From positions 124,001-188,000 of the forward strand of contig DF239424.1 of NCBI GenBank assembly GCA_000507305.1: 64,000 nucleotides of DNA, given 5' to 3'. The stretch is from Breviolum minutum Mf 1.05b.01. Taxonomy: Eukaryota; Sar; Dinophyceae; Suessiales; Symbiodiniaceae. The notes beneath the pieces were generated by a model. It made no database searches. It was given only the letters and a program-made list of their open reading frames with translations, and had not been told where the DNA came from. Each line of letters starts with the position of its first letter. Positions within the stretch are counted from its first letter, which is position 1. Positions 23,484 to 35,118 of this stretch are shown in pieces. A program made the position numbers and the translations under genes.

Positions 23484-23827
23484 AAACATACCATTTCTTT
23501 TTGCTTCTAAGTTGTGGAACCTGACGATGAACATGTTTTAACAAACAAGCGACCTATGTTGGAGCTGGCTTTTGCTTGTTTAGCTCTTCAACTTTTGGTG
23601 GAGGGATGAGTGGGTCGTTATCAAGGGATTTATGGATCAGTGATCGAAATGGTTGCTTGGTTTCTTTTTGTGGGCATTTAAAGAAAAGCTACACGCTTTA
23701 TTCGGCATGTTTTAATGAACCTGCGTCCATTAAAGGACCTATCAAACCAGCAGAATCGGATTGCCTTGGGGTCAACTAAATACTTCACACTTTCTGGTGA
23801 GAACATATATCCTCCCCCCCCTTTCTC

Positions 23828-24060
23828 TTGTGCATGGCTCGCAACTTCCCAAAAAAAAAAATCGCCGGCAAAACAAGAAAATTCTCTCGCAACATGGTTT
23901 TCGGTTGCGTATCCAAGAAACCACTCATCGGTCATACGGGGCTTGGCAAGGCAAGAGGCAAGGAGAATTTGGGTCACAGCAATGTGCGCCGTGAGACTTG
24001 GCTCCCAGCTGTTGAGGTTGATCCAAAAAACCTGTCAACAAAAAGATGGACATTTATATT
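23828..24060 (+). CDS. Possible exon region
   Basis: Open frame including GHTGLGKARGKENLGHSNVR and RETWLPAVEVDPKNLSTK. Two other plus-strand frames are also open here, so the frame is uncertain. Followed by a family O element. Confidence 0.3.
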
Positions 24061-24082
24061 GGATACTTCTTCTACATGTGGG

Positions 24083-24186
24083 TGTTTCCAAAAATGGGAA
24101 AACCCCCAAAATGGATGGTGAAAATAATGGAAACCCCTATTAAATTGGGATGATTTGAGGGGTAGCATTATTTTCGGAAACATCCA
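24083..24186 (-). repeat. Family O inverted repeat
   Basis: GTGTTTCCAAAAATGGGAAA to TATTTTCGGAAACATCC. Confidence 0.7.
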
Positions 24187-24356
24187 TATACCACATATAT
24201 AAATTGTTACCGCACATAAAAAGATGTTGCAAGATATTTGTAAGTACTCTTGCAGCTATGTTTTTTTGTAGCTTAACGTTTGGAGTGATCAGTGAAATGG
24301 CTCCTTATTGCCAAGCGATTGTTCATGATGGAAATCGTTAGACAAAAATTCCGAGC

Positions 24357-24477
24357 TACTGTTGATGCTTCAGAAATCCCAAACAACCACCTGGGATGTA
24401 AAAAAACCTTGTAAATAAGTGGATAAACTACCAAGCTCAACTGGTGAGTTTGCCGGATTTCTGAACCATCAATGGTA
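24357..24477 (-). mobile_element. Family A element, reversed core
   Basis: TACTGTTGATGCTTCAGAAA to TTTCTGAACCATCAATGGTA; core reads CTCAACTGGTGAG. Confidence 0.85.
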
Positions 24478-24732
24478 TTTCGGAGTACGCCGTTGTTGGT
24501 GACGTTTTTCCTCCGTTTATTTGGAGGCTCCACCTTTTTGGGGGGTTGAAAAAGTCAAGCAACCGGAAACACAAGCAGTACTGGACAAGGACGACAGCCA
24601 CAACAACCAACCAACCAACCAACACAACAAAACAAAACAGCCAACATCAACCAACAACAAATAACCCACAGGTTGCGGGTTGCATATTTTTTGGTTCAAC
24701 TTCCTGGCCAGTGATATCACTGCATGGCTCAG

Positions 24733-24834
24733 GAATCCAAGATGCTGACCCCAAGAGCGATCGTTCAGTCAGACTTCCGAAGTGGTACCCCAGAGGAATG
24801 CCCCTCGGTTCCCGAAAAGGCGGACGAAAAGCCG
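24733..24834 (+). CDS. Unidentified exon (ESKMLTPRAIVQSDFRSG)
   Basis: Between GGCTCAG and donor GTGGGAAA it reads ESKMLTPRAIVQSDFRSGTP then EECPSVPEKADEKP. Low-complexity, acidic, likely a linker of a larger protein. Confidence 0.5.
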
Positions 24835-25332
24835 GTGGGAAACGCTGGGGATTTTTGGTTGTTACCATGGGACCCCCCAAGAAAACCTTCATTTTTAGAG
24901 GTGTTTATGGTAAATTCCATTCATTTCTAGGTGGCCAAAACCCTTATTTTTCATGGTTTTGGGGCTTGTATGGAATTTTTGGTGGCATTAGAAGCAGTGA
25001 GTTTCACAATAAAACCTTTCGTAAATAACCCTTGAAATTTATGGTTGCAAAGGATTTCTTTGAGTCTCAATAAGGTACATAACTTGTGCCCTTCTCAGTG
25101 TTCCAATGGCAAATGAGTCGGTTCAGGTGGTGAGTATCATCCTTGGAAGGGGGACAACCCAAAACATAACCCTGGAGTCCTGATTTTTTGAGACCATGCG
25201 ACCTCGATAAAATCATGAGAATCTTCTTGGGACGTAAAAATTTTCCCCAAGAATTTTTTGGGCCGCAAAAAAAATAATCCCTGGTCACATTTTCATGGGG
25301 TTTAGTGTTAGATTCCCATGGATTTTTTTCAG

Positions 25333-25530
25333 GTCACCATGGGTTCCCATCCCACGTCCCGTCACGTGTGTCCGCCAAGGTGGCAGTTGGACACGACCCC
25401 GCTCGCCACCACCCGTGGTGCCGGTGGACCCTCCACGGGGTTCCCGGTGTCGAGTAGGGAAGATCTTAACGATGCCACAGTCCTTCCAATGTCCGAAGAG
25501 TCACTGAGCCGCAAAAGAAGGGGGTGGTGC
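25333..25530 (+). CDS. Unidentified GC-rich exon
   Basis: After TTTTTTTCAG reads VTMGSHPTSRHVCPPRWQLD, then STGFPVSSREDLNDATVLPM and SEESLSRKRRGW. One of the longest clean exons; over 60% GC. The 3' end is not certain because of a G-run. Confidence 0.55.
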
Positions 25531-25804
25531 CGGGGGGGTTGGCTGGCTTTGGCACCCAAAGTAAGATGGGGTCGGCTTAGTATTTCTGGGATACATACAA
25601 CCAATGTTTGGAGAGAATGTGATTTGATTTGAATTGAATTCTATGGTTTATGTGTTTTAATGTTGTAATATATTTTTTGAATATATTTTTTGTTTGATTA
25701 TGTAAACATATTTTTGTCATTTGGATTTTTTATTTGTTTCCATATATACATGATACATATGCCCCTTTCCAAATCACGAGATACCTCGATGTTGGGACAT
25801 GAAG

Positions 25805-25899
25805 TTACGAGGCGAGCTCCGCTCCAGCGTCGACGTGCGACCTCCTTGGACCGGCGAGCCGCGTGCACCTCCGAACTCACCCAAGAATGCCTCGGCAGT
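25805..25899 (+). CDS. Unidentified GC-rich exon
   Basis: GC-rich block after ACATGAAG with two open readings (LRGELRSSVDVRPPWTGEP or RRAPLQRRRATSLDRRAAC). Compositionally exonic; frame unresolved. Confidence 0.4.
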
Positions 25900-26166
25900 A
25901 CTGGGATGCCATGGTTACTGGGATGCCTCAAGTGGTTTTTGTGTGTGTTTTTTGTTGTTGTTTAAGGTGGTTTTTTTGCGACTTCAAAATTTAGGGAATC
26001 AACTGTGGTTTTCCGTGGGGACCTTAGGGGGGGCATCCATTAAGGATAGTCAAGTCCAACTTGATCCAGATATTCTATCAGGGATTATAGTACACCCGGT
26101 TTGGTTAGATTATATACGGGATGACATTTCCCGCCCAATTATATAGGGATTATAGAAAAACCATCA

Positions 26167-26272
26167 CTATGTGGTGGCAACTCAAACATCTTTGGAATTT
26201 TCACCCCAATCCCTGGGGAAATGATCCAATTTGGACTCATATTTTTCAAATGGGTTGAAACCACCAACTAGT
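26167..26272 (+). mobile_element. Family F element
   Basis: CTATGTGGTGGCAACTCAAA to TGAAACCACCAACTAG. Confidence 0.8.
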
Positions 26273-26760
26273 TGGATTTGTTTAAGATCATTTTTTACTT
26301 TGTACCATGGTATAAATCACCTTTGAACCACCATTTGGGAGAATATTTCTTACTTTTTCCAAGCATTTTAAGCAAATCCAAGACTAATATCATGATCTCT
26401 TTTTTTTCATGGCAAATACCAAAACGCTAAGCTAATTGTTTTGTTTTGCAAGTAGAAGATGATCGAATATTGGGGTTTCTGGATCAACGGGTAGAATCAA
26501 TTGACAGTGGTCATTGCTGGTGATTGTTCACAAAGGCTCACGACATGTTCCATTCCAAATTTGGGAGCCAAGGGAAAGGGTGTCATTACTTGATTCCGAT
26601 ACCTGACCCCAAACAATCAGCTACCAGTGATACCTTTTGGGTCATTAAATGCCACCCATTTTGGGGGAGATGTTGGACAATGCTAAAAATGTTTGGAAAT
26701 TTGGAGGGAGTTCCCTTATAATAGTGCATGAAGTTTGGGTAGAGCTCCCGAAAGGGATGA

Positions 26761-26808
26761 CATATATATATATATATATGTATATATATATGTATATATA
26801 TATATATG
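26761..26808. repeat. (TA)n microsatellite
   Basis: TATATATA interrupted by TATG. Similar runs occur near 3958, 4873, 5966, 14645, 19585, 37568 and 44125. Confidence 0.95.
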
Positions 26809-27199
26809 AAGAATAGACCATTTCACCAATCGAATTCTGTTTTGTTGATTAAATGTATGTTCTTTCTCACTATTTTGCGATATAGCGATTTAAGTATATC
26901 ATATCAGTACATTTTCTTAGTAAGCCCGCCAACCTGAAAACCACCAATGAACCAATTGGTTTCACCAATTTATGGCACGTTTTTTGACGCGGTCAAAAGC
27001 TATGATTTTTTAAGCCTTCAACAACTTGGGGATGGCACAGCATATGTTTGGTTTACGAACTTCCCAACCGACAATCCACAGCAAATCAAAGGTAAGTTCA
27101 AATTGAAACTGAAGCGTTTCTTTCACTTCCCCATTTATCCAACAGTAAAGCCTGAAATTGGAAGTTGCTGTTCAAGATGTTTCGAAAAAATTTGAACGC

Positions 27200-27420
27200 G
27201 CCTAGAAGATTTAGCCATCCGTGCGAACACGCAACTGGAAATGTCTGGGTGAAACAGGCGCCACGACCCACGACGAAACGCACGAAACGACGACCCACGT
27301 GACCTCGAGACTCTGAACTCGACCACAATCCCAGTCCTGGGACCAGAACGTGAGAGCGAGAACGTGACCCGACGTCGGGACCGAAACGCTCCAGGGGGGG
27401 CATGAAATGAGCGCAAAGCC
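27200..27420. other. CpG-rich low-complexity block
   Basis: Repeated CGAAACG, ACGACC and GAACGTGA phrases make an unusually CpG-rich stretch. Open mainly on the minus strand as Arg/Ser-rich protein; no clear splice sites. Confidence 0.6.
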
Positions 27421-27437
27421 ATGCTGCCTCGTTACAG

Positions 27438-27569
27438 TGTTTCCGGGTACATGTCGGATCCAAGAGGCCTTCATGGAGTTGTACAATGTGCTGGTGGTGC
27501 TGATGGCAACCAATCTGCCAGACAGCAACCACAACATAGCAAGCACCCCACCTAGCAAGGCTCTTTGAC
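27438..27569 (+). CDS. Possible ion-channel pore exon
   Basis: Open frame IQEAFMELYNVLVVLMATNL followed by PDS and a stop at 27567. A hydrophobic helix ending in ATNxPD loosely resembles the pore of two-pore/voltage-gated cation channels (TTxNxPD). It lies 3' of a CpG-rich block. Weak similarity judged by eye. Confidence 0.3.
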
Positions 27570-27932
27570 CTGATTCCGGGCCGTCATCGAGAACACACAC
27601 CCTAGAACACACTCCAAAGCTTTTGAAAAGTCAACTTATATATCATATACTTAATTTTTACTTGAATGCTTGAAGGTCTATCGTATTTTCCTTTCAGTTT
27701 TTGTTGGTCAGATCCTACTAACTGCAATTTCCACAAGTCCTACAAGAATTTTCTCCATTCCCCACTGCCCTTTAAAAGAAACTTGTTACTTTGTTGAAGA
27801 CAAAATCATGCGCCATGTGAACACCTGGCGAATATGATATGAATTCATTCCCTGCGCGTTTCAACCATCCCAACAGGTGCAGGCCGGATGCTTTGTCTAA
27901 CAGTATTTCCCATTGGAGATCGAGAATTTTCA

Positions 27933-28042
27933 TACCCTCCCCTCAAACTAAGAGTTCACCGTGGAAAATAAGCCGAAAACCCAAAAAAAAAAGTGGTTTT
28001 TCCAACCACCATTTTTCAGGGACTATGTTAGTCTTGGGGAGT
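27933..28042 (+). mobile_element. Family E element
   Basis: TACCCTCCCCTCAAACTAAG to CTATGTTAGTCTTGGGGAG. Confidence 0.65.
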
Positions 28043-28556
28043 TCATGTTCATATCTTTTCGCCTATGGAGTGTTATTTCAGGTCTTTTGGGTTTACTTGG
28101 TTTATTCTGAGAGACTAACCCAACGACCCAACCGGATCACCCAACAGTGAAGTGAGAAACTGCCCATGTTTTTTTGGGGTTAGACGTCAGGAAGTCAAAA
28201 ACAACATGCCGAGAAGGAGATTGTCACATGTGATAATGACACCGACCGAGTGCCGTGTTTTACCTGACCGTAGGCATTCTTCTTTGGCTGAGAAGGAAAA
28301 AGTCTGTGATTCTGAAGGGGTTTCTTCAGTTCTGGTAACAGGTGGTAGCATATAATCACCCAAAGGCCCGTATATACCAATTATGTACCAGGTATATATC
28401 AAGATTGGTTTCTGGGTCATGTGATCCCTACGACTTACCAGAACCGAAACAAACCATTGAGTAATGGACGTTTTTTTTCGGGGGGGAAACATAACCCCTT
28501 TTTGCAACAGCCACCTATTTTTGGAACTGATCCTTGCTCCAAATGGCATGTTCCAG

Positions 28557-28622
28557 AAATACGAGTTGGACGAAATCCTGCCAAGTACGTCATACAAAGT
28601 CATCTTCTCCCGAACCAACCGG
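28557..28622 (+). CDS. Unidentified exon (KYELDEILPSTSYKVIFSRT)
   Basis: Twenty-two codons between GTTCCAG and donor GTGAATTG, phase 0. Amphipathic, coding-like; family unknown. Confidence 0.55.
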
Positions 28623-28701
28623 GTGAATTGAGTCTAGAATCTTTCTGTTCGATTGAAAAGGTGATATGTGTTTTCACAAGATGATTTCTTCCGTTTTCCA
28701 G

Positions 28702-28849
28702 AAGTTGTTACTATTTCAACTCTACCAACACTCCACGAAATGAACCTAAACTTTGGGTTATCACCCTTCCCCCGTCATAGTCACCAGCAGGATTACTACA
28801 TGTTTAGTTGGGCTTTCCAACCTAAAGCAACTCATTTGCCACTGCGAAG
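28702..28849 (+). CDS. Unidentified exon (148 nt)
   Basis: Between TTTTCCAG and GTAAACAA it reads EVVTISTLPTLHEMNLNFGL then SPFPRHSHQQDYYMFSWAF. Good splice sites; no family recognised. Confidence 0.55.
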
Positions 28850-28991
28850 GTAAACAACCCAAGCACCCAAGCTGATGGTTTGGAAAAGGTATATATCGAA
28901 ACGGCTTCAAATATGGCCTTTCATGGTATCTATGTGAAATTTCTGGGGGGTAACCAAATCAACAAATCAATCCAACTGGTACCCAACCCAG

Positions 28992-29062
28992 GTGCATCTG
29001 CTCTCTTCCATCTTCTGCCACCTCATGCATTGCTGGCAGCCGTAGAAGCAGCCTTCCCACAG
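28992..29062 (+). CDS. Unidentified exon (LLPPHALLAAVEAAFPQ)
   Basis: Between AACCCAG and donor GTGAATCT; Ala/Leu-rich helical segment GASALFHLLPPHALLAAVEA. Probably in the same gene as the 28.56 and 28.70 kb exons. Confidence 0.5.
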
Positions 29063-29142
29063 GTGAATCTATGGGAAAGTTGGTGGGGTAGTTTACTTGA
29101 ATCGAAAATTCTTGGAAGTCAAGGTTGACCATCAACAAATGA

Positions 29143-29246
29143 CTAGGTGGTGGTTTCAAATATTTTTCTGTTTTCATCCCAAAAATTGGGGAAATGATCC
29201 AAGTTGACGATCGTATTTTTCAAATGGGTTGGTTCAACCATCAACA
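29143..29246 (+). mobile_element. Family F element
   Basis: CTAGGTGGTGGTTTCAAATA to GGTTGGTTCAACCATCAACA. Confidence 0.85.
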
Positions 29247-31319
29247 AATTGAGATTTTCTGTTCCTGGATTTGAGACATGACATTTTACTGGAAGTCAAC
29301 AACGACTTTCAGGTTGCGGAAACTGTTGAAACCTCTGGTTGTTTGGTTGGTTAAATGGTTTCCCTGCAAGAATTTTCCGTGGGAATTTCATCAAAAACGG
29401 GCCATTTTGTTTTCGAAACAAAAAAATCCAAAAATCACCAAATTCCATCCATTACCTTTGAGAACCAACACCAACCACCCCCACTACTTTGACTGTTTAC
29501 CTCTCCCATCTTTTTCCTAAAAAACCCTCGGGTTTTGCCTTTCAACATTTCTACAAGCCTGCCTGCATTTTGATGGTCAGTCGGTTGGTTCTTTTTCACA
29601 TCACTTCCCAAAGTTTCCAGAACGAGTTGACAACGAAAACCTGGAGAAAAAGTCACCGGTTTTCTTTGGGGGAGAATCCCAAAGCCAAAATAGGTTTCAA
29701 GTCCGGCCCCATGAGGATTTGAGGGTGTCAAGGGCAGCCAAAAATCCATGCGGTGGGATTTCTTGATTTTTGTTGAGGGCTCCTGAGAGTTATGGTAGGA
29801 GAACCTGTAGGTAGGATACCTACCTTTACCACCAAACCCCCCCAACGAAAACTTGACCGAGCACCACCCTTTCTCATTGGAAGCGGAAAATTCTCCTGAT
29901 TTTTTCCAGGAAACTCATCTTGGAGTGGGCCCCATTTTCCACTGAAGCATGACCCACCCACCGTTTTTCTCAAAAAAGCCCATGACTTTTGTTCTTGAAG
30001 GAGGTTTCTTCAGAGCCTTCCAGAAAAGAGACTACGGTGGATGTATCTATGGAGGAGGCACATGTCACATATGGATGATGGGATGGGTTGTCTTTGTTGT
30101 TTCTTTTTTGCTGGATTGAATGATGTACAATTTGTGGATATTAGGGTTTAAATGCCGAATGGTGAGGTACATCACTAGGTTTGGGGATATGAAGATACGA
30201 AGCAATTGCAGTTTGCCACGTGCTTAAAACACCAATATGCAACGAACAATTCGTTAGTTTAGGAATGTATCTTTCTATGTACAGGCCCTTTTTAAATGAC
30301 TGAGATTCATCGGGCCTGATCCTTTTTGTCATTCCAAGGTGTTTTTGCTAAAGGCACTTGGAAATTCCATCCAAGTGTTTGGAACACAATCATCATGAGG
30401 ACCTTTTGAGGTGATCATGAAAATCACCCAGGTCTTTCAACAACTACAGTTATCAGGTCCAATGAAACACCTCCTGATTCCGTAGTGGGTAGCATCCATT
30501 GAGTGATGCGTACGCCAGTGATTTTGCGTTTTCGAAAGTTTGCGCACAAAGCCAAGTGCTCCCGCTATTTCTTTTTTTTTCCACATGAGCAGTGAAAAAA
30601 CGGTTTGTTGTTTGGTTGGGTGTGGCTTCAAATACATTTCAAATACTCGTTTTCCAACAATCATAGAAGTGGAAGATGGCCCCATTGGAAACTAAAATCA
30701 TCTTCCAGGGCCTCCGTGTCCACTTCCATGATCATGAGAGGTAGCGTATGTTTTTGTTTTTTTCAAGAAAACAAACTGTTCGGATCGATAAGGATATATC
30801 TTTTTTAACATGTTTTTTTCCATTCCTGGTGGTTTAAAACGTTTTTAATTTTTGCCACAAAGTTTTGGTGAAAATTTGAACCCATGGTTGAAATTGCTGA
30901 AGAAATCACCGGTGGCTTTTCTATCTGTAATGCTTCCTGCCAAAAAAAAGAAACATATATTTTACGAAAAACACAAACCTCACCTGAACGAAAGTAAGTA
31001 ATCTTTTTGGAACTTCCAAGACCTTAAAGGATCAACTGGAGATGCAATTTTCTACACCGAAAAATGGTTCGAATCCCCCCAAAAACGATAAAAAGTTCGA
31101 ATCCCCCCTTGGAGTTGAGGTTTCTTGGTGGGGAAGGGGGTTGTGAAAAGATGTTTCACCCCACTGAATTTTAGGTGAGGATACATCAGTGGCCCTGGAA
31201 TGGTTTTTGTTTTAAGCCTTGTTAAGAGACGACCGGAGCATAAAAAAAACGCGTTCTAATTGATGTTTTTTGTTTGTGGAATTTATAGGAAGAAAGCACT
31301 TAGTTGTTTGTTTCTTCAG

Positions 31320-31379
31320 CTACCTGGGACGACCCAACAAAAGTGTCAGGAAGAGAAGCAACTACGACTGGAGGAAGAG
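31320..31379 (+). CDS. Unidentified exon, coiled-coil-like or WW-like depending on frame
   Basis: Sixty nt between TTTCTTCAG and donor GTGAGAGG. Phase 0 reading is LPGTTQQKCQEEKQLRLEEE, coiled-coil-like. An alternative frame begins ATWDDPTK, as at the end of a WW domain. The first keeps both ends on codon boundaries. Confidence 0.5.
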
Positions 31380-31870
31380 GTGAGAGGTCAAAAAGAAAAC
31401 GCCGCCTGGTCACATTTTTTTTGGCGTATCCAGGGGTGGCAATTTACAGGCCCTCGTTTGCCCATACAAAAGATGGTGAGGATAAGCCGGGAAGCCTCCA
31501 AAAATCATGAAATTTGAGGAATTTCAACATGAGGTCTGGCATGGAATTCCCTAAAACCAACCAAATTCAAGATGCACATGGCGTAACCCTGCTCACGCTG
31601 AAAAGTTTGGTAAGCTTCCCACGCGAGAGCTGTGCTACGCTTAAGTCCTCAGAGGGTCACCTGGTCACCTGAAAACCCCTACAATCTCAACTTGGATGCG
31701 TTGTTTTTTTGTGATTTTTTGTACGGATTGGGATCCCACGGGATTCATCCCCTTTTTTCACCACCATGGAAGGGAGAATATGTTTGGTTGGTTCACTTTT
31801 TCCAAGCATTTTTGTTCAGCAAATCCAAATCTTTCAGCTGTTTCCTTCATGGCGGGTTGTTTTCCCAAAA

Positions 31871-31949
31871 CACCTCCAACAATGATCATTTTTAGTAGGA
31901 AAACCCCATGGTTGTTGGGTAAACCCACTATTTTAGGAAGCCCATATTT
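31871..31949 (-). repeat. Family P element, young copy
   Basis: CACCTCCAACAATGATCATT then TTTAGTAGGAAAACCCCATG; nearly the exact reverse complement of 34179-34260. Confidence 0.8.
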
Positions 31950-32155
31950 TGCTGGGAAAAAAACAGAGGTTGATCCAGATGGCAATTTCGACAAGAATAT
32001 CTAATATGTTATATACACATGTCTCATGTATCCAAGGCTCTTCCAACATAACCCTAAAACATACCCCACACTGGAATCACCAGCAGTTTACGATGAAATC
32101 CCACAATTTACTTGGTCTATGTTGCAAAGGATGCCTGGGAGTTTTCTTTAAAAAA

Positions 32156-32280
32156 ACTGTTGATGGTTCAGAAATCCGGCGAGTTTTCCCACCTGGGATG
32201 GTGCTAAAACCTTGTAACTAATGGGATTTCAACTACCTATTTCTCAACTGGTGAGTTGAACCCGAATTTCTGAACCATCA
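32156..32280 (-). mobile_element. Family A element, reversed core
   Basis: ACTGTTGATGGTTCAGAAAT to ATTTCTGAACCATCA; core reads CTCAACTGGTGAG. Confidence 0.8.
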
Positions 32281-32666
32281 TCCCCTTCTACCTTGGATCT
32301 AGGATCCCACCCCAGGACCCCAGGGAATCTCAACCTAAAACCTTCATTTCTGGACGATTGCATCCTGGGTGTCGGTACAACTTACACCGGACCCGGGTGC
32401 CCCAAAAAAGCATCTCCAAAACCGGAAACACTTCCGTGAAATCAACGTGTTCACAGGAGCTTCATGAAGAACATCTTCAGCTTTTGGAGCGTTTGGGGCA
32501 GTCACATGAAGAAGTGAAGTGCTGTGTACAAATTTCGCAATGAAACAAAAAAACACTGGTTGTTTAGGGTATTTGTTGGGGATGTTATTTCTACCCAGTT
32601 ATGTGGGGATTATAATGAAACATTATGAGGATACTTTCTAGTGGCAAAAATTTGGATCCCTCCAAT

Positions 32667-32814
32667 CTTGGAGGATGGGCTCCCAGGACTTGGTGATACG
32701 TGGTTCATGGGCCCATGGTGATCGTTGGAACGTCCCCTAAGGATTGGGTTGTTTTTCCACCCCTTCCAAATGGCTTTTCCATAGAAACTTGGTAGCTGGG
32801 ATGATCCTCCAAGT
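32667..32814 (+). mobile_element. Family C element
   Basis: Right arm CTGGGATGATCCTCCAAGT and core CCACCCCTTCCAAATGGC; left arm CTTGGAGGATGGGCTCCC. Confidence 0.75.
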
Positions 32815-33399
32815 GGTGTCACACCACAATAGAAAACTACTTTAGGATCGAGTTTCTTCCAAGAATGACCTGAATTTCCTCGGGATTTTTCCGTGAATGT
32901 TGAAATCATCTAGTCACAGATTCTTTTTCAAAGATGCAATTGATGGTTTTAAAAAAAAAAACCTGGAATTCGAATCGACTCCACTTTGATTGGGAAAAAG
33001 AGACACGCCTTTCTTTCTTTGGTTCCAGGTAAAGTTTAAAATTGAGTTCGTTGGGATCGGCATCTCCTTATCTTTTGGGGGCGTTCCGGCCGTTATTTTT
33101 TGGGGGGGGTCTTTACTTTTGCAGGCCTGTCAAACATAACAAAATCAAATGTCTCAGTTTGTTTAAGTGGAAATTCCCAAGTGCCGCAGCAAGACCCCAC
33201 AAAAAAAAGACGAACTAGCTGAGCATCTGAAAAGACAAAACCCATGACCCAAAAAGTACAGTTGAGGTGAAGGTGACCTCTTCTTCACATGGTTCTTGTT
33301 GGGATCGCTAGTGGTCAATGTCGTTCCCCTTGGGGCCCGGATTCTTTCCGGAAATTTCCATGGCCGTTTTGGGGGAAACCCCGCCGTTGACCAACTTAG

Positions 33400-33436
33400 G
33401 CTTCAAGCAGAAGCTCTGAGCACTCAAGATGAAGAG
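33400..33436 (+). CDS. Unidentified small exon (LQAEALSTQDEE)
   Basis: Bounded by CAACTTAG and donor GTGAAG; acidic helical residues. Assignment to a gene unknown. Confidence 0.45.
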
Positions 33437-33881
33437 GTGAAGATGGGATCGATGAATCTTCATGTCTTGAAGTCTTGATATTGTTGATTTTTGAAGAGAA
33501 GCCCCTTTCGCACCAGGTGAGAGATGGATTTTTTTGACCATGTTTTATTCATATCTATACATCTACTTTATGTATGTAAATATATATCACCTGGTGCAAC
33601 TGTGGGTTTTCTGAACCACCTGGACACTAGTTCTGGCCAATTTACAACCACCTGCCTTGAAATCGCCCAACACAAATTACGCAGGTCGTTAGTTGGGGGC
33701 CCAAAGACAGCCCTGTCATTGCCCAACAAAAAAGCCCTCCAGTTTTCCCATGTTTTTTTTAACAGGAAGAAAACAAAATCTTGTGCAAAACTTTGGGAAT
33801 GGTCCAGGTAGGTTTCTTGAAGGAGCCACCCCCTTTGAGTGGGTTTTGACCGGTACTATGTTTGCAAACTTCCCTAAGTCC

Positions 33882-33990
33882 TACTGTTGATGGCTGAAAT
33901 CCGGCTAACCAGTTGAGGTTGGTAGGTTATCCCATTATTTACAGGGTGTTTTACATTTGTGGTGGTGCAGGATTTCTTCCATCAACAGTA
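33882..33990 (+). mobile_element. Family A element
   Basis: TACTGTTGATGGCTGAAATC to GATTTCTTCCATCAACAGTA; core CCAGTTGAGG, CCCATTATTTACAGGG. Confidence 0.85.
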
Positions 33991-34178
33991 GTAGGAAAGA
34001 AAACAGAAGAAATGATAGATTGTTTTTTGCTATCTAAACTCCCAGAAAAAAAAGCTACATGATACGTCCTAAAGCATGATCTCTCAGTGAACAGCTATCA
34101 GATCACGAAGTGAGTTCCTCAACCATCAAAGCCAACTTCAACCTGATCTTTTTTGGGTGGTTTTTCATGAACATATCC

Positions 34179-34260
34179 ATATTATGGGGGTTTCCTAAAA
34201 TGGTGGGTTTCCCCAAGAACCATGGGTTTTTCCTACTAAAAATGATCATTGTTGGAGGTG
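34179..34260 (+). repeat. Family P element, young copy
   Basis: GGTTTTTCCTACTAAAAATG then ATCATTGTTGGAGGTG. A third partial copy, GGGTTTCCTAAAATGGTGG, lies at 50114-50145. Confidence 0.8.
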
Positions 34261-34410
34261 CGAAATAGGAAAAAAACCCACCCATTCAGGAAACACCCAT
34301 CTTTAGCAGGAGAAAAATGTCAACCTTCAAAACCGGTCAACCTTCCATGTTTCCCCAAACGGCCAAATGGCAGCTTTCCCCAAACAACCCGAAACCTTCC
34401 TCTCCCACAG

Positions 34411-34480
34411 GTGGTGCGCGAACGCTTTCGCAGAGTGACCTCGGAACTGCAGGTTCGTTTCGAACCTCCCAAGTCAGATG
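34411..34480 (+). CDS. Unidentified exon (VVRERFRRVTSELQVRFEPP)
   Basis: Between CTCCCACAG and donor GTGAGTTG, with very clean splice signals and coding-like content. Last recognised exon before the ankyrin retrogene. Confidence 0.6.
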
Positions 34481-35040
34481 GTGAGTTGGGGGGATGATGA
34501 AAGTCTAGGTGGTGAAACTTCATCCGGATTTTTTTTTAGAATTGTGTAGCACTTATTTTTGTGGGTTTCATAATCCAATTTGAGTATATTTTTTCAAATG
34601 AGTGGCAAAAAAATCTACAAATCACCCTTCTGGAAAGGAAAATGATCTTCCAAACCTCCATGATTATGTTCCAGCCGTAATCAGGGGCATATAAATTATT
34701 GAAGCCACCCAAGATTCCTCGAGTCGATCCAGGTCAAAAAACTGAAATGCCCCAAGATGAGCTACTTTTTTGGGGGGGATGGACATGATTTTGAGTGAAA
34801 TTTTCCCACCAAAAATTGTGGCACTGTTTTAGGGTTTGTGCATGTTTCTATGCTTCATGAGCTTTGTTTGGATCAGGGTGTCTTTCCAAGAAATGCTCCA
34901 CCAAGTTATTATATCTTTTGAAGAGTTGTGGGTGCAATTTATTTAATGGGATAACACAACATAGATAGATGGTTGGACAATCCACCATGCGGACGTATTG
35001 TTTGTTGGAAAATACAGGTGATACTTATTGCTACCCGAAT

Positions 35041-35062
35041 CCTCAGCGATTTTTGGTTCAAG
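35041..35062 (+). other. Degenerate relict dinoflagellate spliced leader
   Basis: The 22 nt end in ATTTTTGGTTCAAG and match about 17 positions of the conserved 22-nt dinoflagellate spliced leader, whose end is ATTTTGGCTCAAG, with one extra T. It sits 57 nt before the ATG of the intronless ankyrin gene, where an mRNA-derived copy would carry it. Similarity is my visual alignment. Confidence 0.6.
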
Positions 35063-35118
35063 ATATTTTAAGAAGTGTTACTCAGGCCTTTTGAACTGAG
35101 GTGCCTTCACTCAGTCCC

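Noticed and set aside
24683-24704. Possible second spliced-leader relic (ATTTTTTGGTTCAAC)
   Set aside because: Only the TTTTGGTTCAA part matches, and no intronless gene follows. The same phrase TTTTTTGGTTCAAA occurs at 23128, so it is probably chance in T-rich DNA.
26761-26808. TATA-like promoter
   Set aside because: It is a (TA)n microsatellite, and dinoflagellate promoters are not known to use classical TATA boxes.
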